7,611 nucleotides of DNA from positions 1 to 7,611 of the forward strand of contig JAAYAE010000254.1 in NCBI GenBank assembly GCA_012719555.1, written 5' to 3'. Origin of the DNA: Acholeplasmataceae bacterium (GTDB lineage: Bacteria > Bacillota > Negativicutes > Acidaminococcales > Acidaminococcaceae). A program made the position numbers and the translations under genes. Shown here piece by piece: positions 1-7,140 of the stretch. Numbering within the stretch: position 1 is the first letter of the stretch; each line of letters starts with the position of its first letter. Below the pieces are notes generated by a model. The model was given only the letters and a program-made list of their open reading frames with translations, searched no databases and was not told the DNA's origin.

Positions 1-1
1 A

Positions 2-52
2 AAGGCCAAGGTCTTTATTGTAAAACCCGGAACCTCTTTTGACTTTGAATAG
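2..52 (+). CDS. Possible C-terminal tail of a convergent plus-strand gene (partial)
   Basis: The first 52 bases read in one plus-strand frame as KAKVFIVKPGTSFDFE followed by TAG at 50-52. The alternating hydrophobic stretch, the PGTS turn and the acidic end look like a genuine protein terminus, but sixteen open codons can easily occur by chance. Two contextual points support it. The TAG directly abuts the addA stop (complement CTA at 53-55), as in tightly packed convergent genes. A strong plus-strand intrinsic terminator lies about 50 bases further on (101-133) and has no other obvious gene to serve. The product cannot be identified from so short a fragment. This call is an inference. Confidence 0.4.
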   Translation, partial: KAKVFIVKPGTSFDFE

Positions 53-3000
53 CTATTGTTTTTTGCAAAAATAATTAAAAGCACAATATTTACAATTTTG
101 GGGCAGGACTGCAAAGTCCTGCTCTTCTTTTTTGCCGTTAATTTCTGCACACAGTGCCTTTAAAGCTTCTCTCTGCTCTTCTCGCTCCCCACTTAACCCC
201 CAACTTGAACTATTTTGCAAAAAATGCAAATAAGCTGTTTTTACAGGTTGTTTAAATAGCTTTTCGGCAGCCAGAGCATATATGATTAACTGCCTGGTAT
301 AACCTTTTTTCTCCTCACCTGATTGGGGGGGCCGCCCTGTTTTATAATCAATAATTCCCAAACTACCATCCGGATAGTGCAGCAAACAGTCAATACTTCC
401 CTGAAAATAAATATCCTGGCCATTAATGCTAAATAAAGGCAGCGAAAATTCTTTTTCGGCGTCCTGTGGTAAATCTTTATTGTCCAAATATAAGGGTCCC
501 GCACAATAGCGTTCTAACATTTCCAGTGCAAGTTTTTCTGTACTGTTCACCAAATAAGATGGTACAGCTTGTTTTTCCAAAGCAATAGCCACAGCTTCAG
601 ATAAATTGATACTACTAGTTAATTCTAGCGCACTATGAATGACCAAGCCCAATAAGTAAGCGGGTATTTTGTTACTATTTTCCCCTAATACCTCCGGCTC
701 AACCATGGGCATATGTAAAATTTGTTCATAATAATAACGTCTTGGACAAATGTCATATTCTTGCAGGGCTGAGGCAGAAAATACATTTTGCCCTGTCATA
801 GCGAAGGCTTCCAAAGGCTTAATCTGCTCATAAACTTCTGGTTTCATACTAAATTTTTTTGGTTGGCGTTTCGTCTCTGTGGAAGCTAGTACAGAATCCA
901 CGGCGTAGGATTCTAAAATAACTAATTCGTCGTTTCCACTACTCAAGGCAAATAGGCGTTCAACGGATTCGAACCAATTTTCTTTCTTGTCCTTGCCCTT
1001 ATTAGCCTCTACATTTTTTACACCTGACATAAATAGATATGCTTCAGCCCTAGTCATAGCAACATATAACTGCCGAATTTTTTCGCTGGCCTCCAACCGG
1101 GAATTTTCTTCTTTAATTCGATTATATACGTAAGAAGCTACAAGTTCCCCATCTGAGTCAATAACCTGAATGCCTAACCCAATTTGAGGTGAAAATTTAA
1201 TACTGTCCCTATCGCTGCTGCCTCTGGTTTGCAAGGCCGGTAAATAAACCACCGGGAATTCCAGTCCTTTGGATTTATGAATAGTCATAATACTTACTGC
1301 ATCGTCATTGTCCTGAACAACTGCAGCACCTTCTCTGGCTCCTGCCTGACGCAGCATTTTGATACGGTCTAAAAACTCATTAGTCGTACCTCCCTGCTGC
1401 ATGGCAAAGTCATTGGCCAATATTTTAAGTTTATCCACATTGGCTAGTTTTTCCCGGCCAAATTCCTGGGCTAGTAAAATAGAGTTAACCTGCAATACTT
1501 CATACATTTCCTTAAACAGTTCAGGAAGACTAAAAGTTTCTGCGGCTTTACACAATTGCGAGATTTTAAGGTAAGCCTTGTTTAGAAGACTACTTTGCTC
1601 AGTAGCAGCTTCCTGCTCAAAAGCTAGGTTTTGAGTTCTAATATATTCCCATAAAGTAGCTTCTTTCTTTGTTTTAAACATATTAGTTAATGTGGCATCA
1701 TCAATGCCGAAATATGGCGAGCGTAAAATTCCTGCTAGAGCTATGTCCTTCCTGCTATTTAGTAAAAAGCTTAACAAATTAAATACATCCAAAATCTCTT
1801 GCAGTTCATAAAAGCCCTTACCATCCAAAATTTTATAGGCTATACCTTCAGCACGCAAAGCTTTGGCAAAACGCGAAGATAAATTAATCGCCGGTAAAAG
1901 TATAGCGACATCTCTATAAGAAATAAGAGAATCCTGCTCTACTGTCTCCTTAATATGGCGAGCTAAAATAACGGCCTCAGAAGCATCTGCCGCTTTATCA
2001 TAATTATTTTCGGTTTCTATAGTCACTAGCCTTGGTTTTGCCGCGCTAGCCTTATTGGCGCGAAGTTCTTGAAAAGTAACGTCATCTTGTGGGTTAACTC
2101 CCAAAAGATCTTTAAACAAACAATTGCAGGCAGCCATAATTTCCGGGGTAGAACGAAAATTATCAGCTAATACGATGTTGGAGCCCTTGAGTGTTGCAAT
2201 ATCGTCTCTAACCTTCTTGAAAACGCTGACATCGGCACCACGGAAACGATAAATAGATTGTTTAGCATCACCTACCACGAAAAGCCTATTATCCCGTAGT
2301 TCTCTCTTGTCTCCACCGGCTAAAAGATACACTAATTCCTTTTGGCAATCATTGGTGTCTTGAAATTCATCTACCATGATATATTTATATTTGGCGCGGG
2401 CCTTTTGCAATATATGAGGATAATTTTCTAAAAGCTCCACCGCTTTTAGCGCAATGTCATCAAAACTATAATATTCTTGTGTATCAACTGCTTTCGCCAA
2501 ATGCAGGGATAATTTGCGCAACACCTTATCCCAAGCAGAAATTACAGGAACCGCAGCTAAATCAATAGTAAAATTACTGAGTTCTGAAATAGCGGCTTTA
2601 AAAGAAGTTATTTCTTCTTTTCCTTTACCTCTGGCGCTTAACCCTGCCGTCCACTCCGTCAGTTTTGCATAATCTCCCTGCGCAATAATAGTTCGAAATT
2701 CCTCACTACGTTCTTCCAGCACATCTAATATTTGGGCAGTTTTAGCTCCCGCTATATCTTTGATAGCGACTAAAGCGTCAAAGGTTGCTAAAGCTTCTAC
2801 CTTAAGGTTTTCTTCTTCTTTAAGTCTTTCTGTATAGGGGAAAGCCAAATCTTCCTGGGCCAATACTTGTGGCAATTTATCAATTAAAGAAAGCAACATG
2901 TTTTCTAATTTTGCCTGTCCATAATTATCCATAAGCCTAATAAAGTAAGTATCTTCTTCCTGCAGGGCTTGTGACATAAAGTCTTTAATTACCAGAACAT

Positions 3001-3403
3001 GAAATTCCTCCAACTCGTATTCCGCACTTACCTGAAAATTAGGATCCATGCCTGCTTCCACAGGATTATCACGGATTATTTTGCTGCAGAAACTGTCAAT
3101 AGTACTGATTTGTGCCTTCTCCAACATTCGTAACTGCTCTTGCCAAAACACTTTTCTATCATTTTCTGCTGCTTCTAATAGGGTATAAAGGGTTTTACGT
3201 ATACGTTCACGCATTTCCTTTGCTGCCTTTTTGGTAAAAGTAATAGCTAAAATAGCATCGGCAGAGGATTTTTGGTCAGCAATAATTTTAATGAAACGTT
3301 CCACTAAAACTCTGGTTTTACCGGAACCTGCACCGGCAGAGACTGATACATTGGTATCTAATGTCTCTATTGCGCATCTTTGTTCAGGTGTGAAATCAGA
3401 CAT
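53..3403 (-). CDS. addA: AddA subunit of the AddAB (RexAB-type) helicase-nuclease, with a nuclease-domain Fe-S cysteine signature
   Basis: This 1116-residue cytoplasmic protein is the motor and nuclease subunit of AddAB, which unwinds and resects double-strand breaks for RecA-dependent repair. Superfamily 1 UvrD-type motifs appear in order: Walker A SAGAGSGKT (22-30), motif Ia ITFTKKAAKEM (54-64), STIDSFC (100-106), Walker B VDEFQDT (344-350), motif III GDAKQSIYRFRGAD (378-391), NFRST (415-419), motif V TIHKSKGLEFPVVYLP (707-722) and motif VI QLYVAMTRAE (778-787). A C-terminal PD-(D/E)XK nuclease follows, with H923, D1005 in GSID, D1019-Y-K1021 and Q1038xxxY1042, so all key residues are intact. 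C886, C1104, C1107 and C1113 match the CxnCx2Cx5C iron-sulfur signature, which in B. subtilis is found in AddB instead. The protein is somewhat shorter than B. subtilis AddA (about 1230 residues). The ATG start has an AGGAGG nine bases upstream and overlaps the addB stop by 8 bp, which implies translational coupling. The nuclease coding region contains a run of seven C. Confidence 0.95.
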   Translation of the reverse strand: MSDFTPEQRCAIETLDTNVSVSAGAGSGKTRVLVERFIKIIADQKSSADAILAITFTKKAAKEMRERIRKTLYTLLEAAENDRKVFWQEQLRMLEKAQISTIDSFCSKIIRDNPVEAGMDPNFQVSAEYELEEFHVLVIKDFMSQALQEEDTYFIRLMDNYGQAKLENMLLSLIDKLPQVLAQEDLAFPYTERLKEEENLKVEALATFDALVAIKDIAGAKTAQILDVLEERSEEFRTIIAQGDYAKLTEWTAGLSARGKGKEEITSFKAAISELSNFTIDLAAVPVISAWDKVLRKLSLHLAKAVDTQEYYSFDDIALKAVELLENYPHILQKARAKYKYIMVDEFQDTNDCQKELVYLLAGGDKRELRDNRLFVVGDAKQSIYRFRGADVSVFKKVRDDIATLKGSNIVLADNFRSTPEIMAACNCLFKDLLGVNPQDDVTFQELRANKASAAKPRLVTIETENNYDKAADASEAVILARHIKETVEQDSLISYRDVAILLPAINLSSRFAKALRAEGIAYKILDGKGFYELQEILDVFNLLSFLLNSRKDIALAGILRSPYFGIDDATLTNMFKTKKEATLWEYIRTQNLAFEQEAATEQSSLLNKAYLKISQLCKAAETFSLPELFKEMYEVLQVNSILLAQEFGREKLANVDKLKILANDFAMQQGGTTNEFLDRIKMLRQAGAREGAAVVQDNDDAVSIMTIHKSKGLEFPVVYLPALQTRGSSDRDSIKFSPQIGLGIQVIDSDGELVASYVYNRIKEENSRLEASEKIRQLYVAMTRAEAYLFMSGVKNVEANKGKDKKENWFESVERLFALSSGNDELVILESYAVDSVLASTETKRQPKKFSMKPEVYEQIKPLEAFAMTGQNVFSASALQEYDICPRRYYYEQILHMPMVEPEVLGENSNKIPAYLLGLVIHSALELTSSINLSEAVAIALEKQAVPSYLVNSTEKLALEMLERYCAGPLYLDNKDLPQDAEKEFSLPLFSINGQDIYFQGSIDCLLHYPDGSLGIIDYKTGRPPQSGEEKKGYTRQLIIYALAAEKLFKQPVKTAYLHFLQNSSSWGLSGEREEQREALKALCAEINGKKEEQDFAVLPQNCKYCAFNYFCKKQ
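101..133 (+). terminator. Intrinsic terminator for plus-strand transcription, inside the 3' end of addA
   Basis: GCAGGACT at 103-110 pairs perfectly with AGTCCTGC at 115-122 around the four-base loop GCAA. A G-U and a G-C pair (102/123, 101/124) extend the stem. A T-rich run, TTCTTTTTT, follows at 125-133. This is the classic Rho-independent layout in the plus direction. On the minus strand the same hairpin is followed by CCCCAAAA and precedes the addA stop, so it cannot serve addA. The likely purpose is to end transcription of the convergent gene whose tail may lie at 2-52. The element is embedded in codons just before the AddA cysteine cluster. Confidence 0.7.
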
Positions 3404-6400
3404 TATCTTCTACCTCCTCTCCCGTATCTTGTGTGCCATCACTTACACGATAGCGACAAATATCCAGACAGGGGCAGTACGCTGGGCATTTTTCTGCCGG
3501 ATTAGCAGGAAATGCACTATTTCTAATACCACGGATGCTGGCAACAATAGCACTTTCAGCGTTTTCCATAACCATGGATAAATTGTTTGGTCTAGTATTA
3601 TAAAGCCACGGCAAGTCTTCTTTTAGAGTGTTTTCCCACAGACCACCGCTGCGCTTACAGTTTTTTAGACCATAGTAACCGGCACCTATAATTTTTGACC
3701 GTTCTACCGATAAGAGTTTTTCTACTGCTAAAATATAAACAGGCAGCTGTAAAAATCTTCCTAAGGCAACTCCCTTAGCTGATGGTACCGTTCCACTCTT
3801 GTAATCAGTGAGCATATAGTTATTACCATCTGTATCTACTCTGTCTATTTGTCCTGAAAAAATTGTTTCCTCACCATCTATGCTAATTGGCACCCCGGGC
3901 AAAGTGCTGTCTTTTCGTCCAAATGCCAGCTCTAGATATTTGGGCAGCAAATTAATTTTTTGATTAGCTTGATAAGCTTGTTCCGCTAACAGCCATTTTC
4001 CCAAAACTATACGATAACGTTTGTAATCGTACTTGCTGAATTCACTTTCTGAAATTAAGCCTTGTGCTGCCAATTGTCCATATACATCTGCTAAATCAAG
4101 CATTAGTTCTTCTAGCAATACACTGTAATCTGCAAGGCCAATATTTTCTTCTAAATGTTTGTTCAAAAATTTTGCCAATGCTAGGTGGTATAAATCGCCT
4201 ATGACTGCCGGTTGTGTTTCTTTTTCCAAGGGTTCCCAGGGTTCGGTCTGCCAAATGTTTGTGACTAAATAGTTAAATGGACATTGGACATAATTATCCA
4301 ATGCTGACGCACTTAAATATTTGCATTCCTGCTTTTGCTCTAAATAGCCATTAAAAATATTATTGCCCGTCCAGCGCTCTTTATCCAAAAATTTTCTAAA
4401 AGCAAAATCCACACCCAATTTGTTGGTTAACCAAACGTCCTCGGCAACCGCCAAAAATTCTTGCTGCACTAAAATACGCGCTAATTCCTCAGCACTGTAA
4501 CAATGGGCAACATCCGTATTATAAAAGGTCGGTACTAATGCTTCTTTTTCATAGTATTGCTGCAACTCCTGTACATAACAGGAAGCAGCGGCCGCATCAT
4601 CAGCATAATAACTAATTGTTAGAGATTGTTGCGCCATAGCTGCTACTGCTGCGAAAAAATATTGGTCTATTTTCATAGAGGCAATTGTCAAAGGCAAAGT
4701 AACCCCCAGCTCATTAAGAGCTTTGCGCTCTTGATCATTATATATCCAATTTTCGAATTTAACCTTGGGAAATTGCCCCTCGCGCATTCCCATCAAATAT
4801 ACGTGAGGAAATAATATTCCTTGAATGGTTGAGGCTTCTACTACTTTGATACCGAGTTTGTCTCCCTGGGATAAGGTTATTATTTTTTCTTTAGCTCTTT
4901 CTTCCCAAAATTCCAAAAACTCACTAATAGGTCTTTTTTGTTTTCCTTGCCCACTTTGTTCAAAAGCTCCTACCATTTCTTCCAATATTTCCGTAACCAT
5001 ATTTTTTGTGGTAACCACTGCTTTTAACTGTTTTAAAGTTATTTTGTTGGCTTTGTATACTTCCCCATAGCTCTTTTCTAAAGACCAGCCTTCAAGGGCT
5101 TGCAGAAAATTATTAGTAAAATCTGCAGGAGTGCTCTTACTTTTCAAAGAAGCAATAAAATTAAATAATTCTCCAATTTTACTTTGCGGGAACTTATTTT
5201 CTACAAATTCCTGTAACACGTTGGGTGAAGCAAAATATTTTTCATTATAGCTTGCCTCGATTTGCTCATGGTTGATACCAAAAATTCTATCTACGAAAAC
5301 ATTATTTAATAGTTCTTTCCAAACGTCTATTTCATATCCGGCCGCTACCGTCTTCATAATATTTTCTATAAACTTTGCCAATGGTTGCGCTGTAAAACCA
5401 GTTACCTCCGGCAATGTGGTTGGTATACCAAATTCCTTGAACAAGTTAGAAAATCCATTGTATTCTTCCATGCTGCGAACAACACAAATAATATCTCTGC
5501 ACGCCACCCCAGCCTGTAATTGCTGTTTTATTTTACCTAATACTCCGCGCATTTCATTTTCCACACTATAGGCTTCAAAAACAATAATACCATCAGCTGC
5601 ACCGACTAGCGGGTGCTCACGCTGCCAATTTCTAACAAAATGATCAAGTCCTTGATTTCTAGGAGTAAGCTCTTGCAACTGTTCTTTTATAAATCCCATG
5701 CCCATAAAATCCATATAGGCATTTTCTGTAGCCGCAGACAACTCCGGTCTTTCTGCATCATAAAACAGCCCGACTTCAATTGAGCAATGTTTGGACAAAG
5801 CTTTAAGTAACTCTATTTGTAAATTATCAAATTGATAAAATTCACTAAAATATAGTTTTTCCCATGGAACAACGCAATTTTCTTTTTGCAGGGCTCTAAT
5901 TGCTAATCTATAGAGACCGTCCACATCATAACGTTTTTGTTTTTTTAACTCCTGCCTATAAAGCAAATAGATATGATAAATTTCCATATCTTTTGCTTGT
6001 AAATAATCCGTGCGCTCCCAAGCTTGCAGTGCCGCATAAAATTCTTCACAAGTAATTCCTCCGCGAGATAATTCGCCGATGAAGCTCACCATATTTTTTA
6101 TAAAGCCTTTTTTGTCTGCTAGTTTGGCAAAATAGGAAAGTTCGCCTTTTTTTACAAGGGACTTAATAATTTGTTTAATAACCATTTCTTGTGCCGGACG
6201 AGAAATGCGCGTATAAACATCTAAGTGGTTTGCCCGTAACAATTCATTCGGCAAATAATCCATAATAACTGTGCGTACACTTCCTGCTTTTTTTACCTCG
6301 TCCAGCAAAATATGTCCGGGAACCACAAATACAGCTTGCCCATAAGCAAACTGTTTAGCATCCTCAATAAATTTGTTACGCATGGTTTCACCCAAAGGCA

Positions 6401-6419
6401 GGCAATACAATTTATTCAT
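3396..6419 (-). CDS. addB: AddB subunit of the AddAB helicase-nuclease (PD-(D/E)XK nuclease with Fe-S cysteines, no Walker A)
   Basis: This 1007-residue protein is the partner of AddA in double-strand-break processing. In characterised AddAB enzymes the AddB-type subunit cuts one strand, holds the DNA with an iron-sulfur staple and reads Chi. The N-terminus (1-50) aligns in character with the AddB helicase-like domain but has no GxGK(S/T), so it should not bind ATP. A degenerate helicase-like segment, EASTIQGILFPHVYLMGMRE (528-547), ending in GQFP, is typical of AddB. The C-terminal nuclease has SASALDNYVQCPF (703-715), H745, D859 in GQIDRVD, D872-Y-K874 and Q891xxxY895, all intact. Cysteines C713, C978, C982, C984 and C988 can supply the Fe-S ligands, though their spacing is unusual. 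It is shorter than B. subtilis AddB (about 1166 residues). The ATG start has AGGAG six bases upstream. The gene is first in an operon with addA. Confidence 0.93.
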   Translation of the reverse strand: MNKLYCLPLGETMRNKFIEDAKQFAYGQAVFVVPGHILLDEVKKAGSVRTVIMDYLPNELLRANHLDVYTRISRPAQEMVIKQIIKSLVKKGELSYFAKLADKKGFIKNMVSFIGELSRGGITCEEFYAALQAWERTDYLQAKDMEIYHIYLLYRQELKKQKRYDVDGLYRLAIRALQKENCVVPWEKLYFSEFYQFDNLQIELLKALSKHCSIEVGLFYDAERPELSAATENAYMDFMGMGFIKEQLQELTPRNQGLDHFVRNWQREHPLVGAADGIIVFEAYSVENEMRGVLGKIKQQLQAGVACRDIICVVRSMEEYNGFSNLFKEFGIPTTLPEVTGFTAQPLAKFIENIMKTVAAGYEIDVWKELLNNVFVDRIFGINHEQIEASYNEKYFASPNVLQEFVENKFPQSKIGELFNFIASLKSKSTPADFTNNFLQALEGWSLEKSYGEVYKANKITLKQLKAVVTTKNMVTEILEEMVGAFEQSGQGKQKRPISEFLEFWEERAKEKIITLSQGDKLGIKVVEASTIQGILFPHVYLMGMREGQFPKVKFENWIYNDQERKALNELGVTLPLTIASMKIDQYFFAAVAAMAQQSLTISYYADDAAAASCYVQELQQYYEKEALVPTFYNTDVAHCYSAEELARILVQQEFLAVAEDVWLTNKLGVDFAFRKFLDKERWTGNNIFNGYLEQKQECKYLSASALDNYVQCPFNYLVTNIWQTEPWEPLEKETQPAVIGDLYHLALAKFLNKHLEENIGLADYSVLLEELMLDLADVYGQLAAQGLISESEFSKYDYKRYRIVLGKWLLAEQAYQANQKINLLPKYLELAFGRKDSTLPGVPISIDGEETIFSGQIDRVDTDGNNYMLTDYKSGTVPSAKGVALGRFLQLPVYILAVEKLLSVERSKIIGAGYYGLKNCKRSGGLWENTLKEDLPWLYNTRPNNLSMVMENAESAIVASIRGIRNSAFPANPAEKCPAYCPCLDICRYRVSDGTQDTGEEVEDNV
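3413..3418 (-). promoter_or_regulatory. Ribosome binding site of addA, inside the addB coding end
   Basis: The minus strand reads AGGAGG here, nine bases before the addA ATG at 3401-3403. It lies within the Glu-Glu-Val codons at the end of addB, whose TGA is at 3396-3398. The ATGTCTGA overlap of 8 bp means a ribosome finishing addB is positioned over the addA start, which favours balanced subunit synthesis. The site also fixes the addA start. Confidence 0.85.
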
Positions 6420-6425
6420 GTTATT

Positions 6426-6430
6426 CTCCT
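6426..6430 (-). promoter_or_regulatory. Ribosome binding site of addB
   Basis: The minus strand reads AGGAG, followed by six bases (AATAAC) and the ATG at 6417-6419. It supports this start over the next in-frame ATG (Met13), which lacks a comparable purine-rich site. Confidence 0.75.
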
Positions 6431-6448
6431 ATAAAGTTCACTACAAGC

Positions 6449-6477
6449 ATTCTAGTCAACATCAATTTATACCGCAA
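6449..6477 (-). promoter_or_regulatory. Candidate sigma-70-type promoter of addB-addA
   Basis: On the minus strand a -10 box TAGAAT (6454-6449, five of six consensus bases) lies 17 bases after TTGCGG (6477-6472), which keeps the TTG core of the -35 box. Transcription would begin near 6442 and leave a leader of about 20 bases containing the AGGAG site. The promoter sits just downstream of the terminator of the preceding gene, as expected if addBA is its own unit. The -35 match is weak, so the call is tentative. Confidence 0.4.
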
Positions 6478-6508
6478 CATCACTGCTAATATTTTAACAC
6501 AATAAAGA

Positions 6509-6563
6509 AGAAAAACTGACAGAAAAGATCAATTTATTTGACCTTACCTCTGTCAGTTTCTCT
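6509..6563 (-). terminator. Intrinsic terminator of the small secreted-protein gene
   Basis: Arms at 6513-6523 and 6549-6559 are perfectly complementary over 11 bp. Three more pairs beyond a single mismatch extend the stem to 6509 and 6563. The interior folds further: 6525-6532 pairs with 6538-6545 around a five-base loop, with one G-U pair in the minus-strand RNA. The result is one long, nearly continuous hairpin. In the minus direction it runs into GTTTTTCTTCTTTATT, a good U-tract. It lies about 50 bases past the stop of the 6612-7064 gene and upstream of the addB promoter, and so separates the two units. Confidence 0.8.
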
Positions 6564-6611
6564 AGGTTTTTCACTCTAAGAAAATTAAATCAGGCTGCAT
6601 TAGTAAATAGT

Positions 6612-7064
6612 CTAAATAGCTACGTCAATCTTTGCGGAAACGCCTACACCTTGAACTCGATTGAACCCATTTAGAGGATTTTTGCTATCAATAGGAATCA
6701 GCGCTTGAATTCGGACGGAACGATTTAACATATCTCCCTCTAAAGACAATGCGGCTTTACATCTATCTACGCTTTCTTGGGGTCCTGAAACTTGAGCCGC
6801 CCCTACGTAACCTTTGCTGCCTACCGTAATGATAGGCACAACTTTGGTAGCATAGTCGGAACTTACGTTATATTTATCGGTAAGTTTATTAATAAAAGTA
6901 TTAATATCATTAGCATAGGTATCTACAATATAGGCAATTCCACCAGTTTTTAAAATGGAACCGAGGCCGCCTAAAATATCGGCACTTGCAGTTGGAACAG
7001 CGCTCCCAACTAGGAACCCACATAAAGCTGCTGCTACGATTGTTTTTTTACTAACTAATTTCAT
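6612..7064 (-). CDS. Uncharacterised small exported protein with Sec signal peptide
   Basis: This is a 150-residue protein I do not recognise by name. Residues 1-28 form a clear signal peptide: positive start MKLVSKK, hydrophobic core TIVAAALCGFLVGSAV, and an Ala-Ser-Ala cleavage site, giving a mature protein of about 122 residues starting at D29. C15 lies in the hydrophobic core and is not preceded by a proper lipobox, so a lipoprotein is unlikely. The mature part begins with a Gly/Leu-rich segment (DILGGLGSILKTGGIAYIV), then a polar helix-like region, then a probable beta-rich half with KVVPIITVGSKGYVGAAQVS (about 74-93) and a C-terminal GVGVSAKIDVAI. There is no other membrane segment and only one mature cysteine (C102). 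The ATG has GGAGGT six to seven bases upstream. It has its own promoter and terminator, so it is probably monocistronic and unrelated to addBA. I infer a periplasmic or envelope location; the function is unknown. Confidence 0.85.
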   Translation of the reverse strand: MKLVSKKTIVAAALCGFLVGSAVPTASADILGGLGSILKTGGIAYIVDTYANDINTFINKLTDKYNVSSDYATKVVPIITVGSKGYVGAAQVSGPQESVDRCKAALSLEGDMLNRSVRIQALIPIDSKNPLNGFNRVQGVGVSAKIDVAI

Positions 7065-7071
7065 TTTAACA

Positions 7072-7076
7072 CCTCC
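7072..7076 (-). promoter_or_regulatory. Ribosome binding site of the secreted-protein gene
   Basis: GGAGG on the minus strand, seven bases before the ATG at 7062-7064, is a strong Shine-Dalgarno site that fixes the start directly before the signal peptide. Confidence 0.8.
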
Positions 7077-7093
7077 GTATTTTTATTATAATA

Positions 7094-7102
7094 ATTATAG
7101 CA
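7094..7102 (-). promoter_or_regulatory. Extended -10 promoter of the secreted-protein gene
   Basis: The minus strand reads TGCTATAAT, a perfect extended -10 element (TGn plus consensus TATAAT). No good -35 hexamer is seen at 16-18 bases; TGTAGA at the 17-base spacing is poor. That is common when the TGn extension is present. The predicted start near 7087 gives a leader of about 23 bases carrying the GGAGG site. The surrounding sequence is very AT-rich. Confidence 0.65.
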
Positions 7103-7140
7103 TAATTTATAATAGGTCTACATAATATGAGATAAGTGTG

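Noticed and set aside
103..122. Hairpin read as the addA terminator
   Set aside because: On the minus strand it lies before the addA stop and is followed by CCCCAAAA rather than a T-run, so it cannot terminate addA transcription.
3231..3581. Plus-strand open frame opposite the addA/addB junction
   Set aside because: It lies antisense to strongly supported helicase and nuclease coding sequence, has no recognisable domain and spans two real genes. The other plus-strand frames at 1359-1574, 4626-5070, 5272-5571 and 7278-7493 are rejected for the same reason.
4587..4597. GCGGCCGC palindrome within addB
   Set aside because: It is an ordinary stretch of Ala-rich codons, with no repeat context and no sign of a regulatory role.
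6430..6459. TTGACT-N18-TTTATA as the addB promoter
   Set aside because: The -35 match is good, but the -10 box would overlap the Shine-Dalgarno region and put the transcript start inside AGGAG, leaving no working ribosome site. The TTGCGG-N17-TAGAAT alternative gives a sensible leader.
6421..6611. Possible small gene or RNA between addB and the secreted-protein gene
   Set aside because: The 190 bases are accounted for by the terminator, the candidate promoter and the ribosome site, and no coding frame has a start with a ribosome site.
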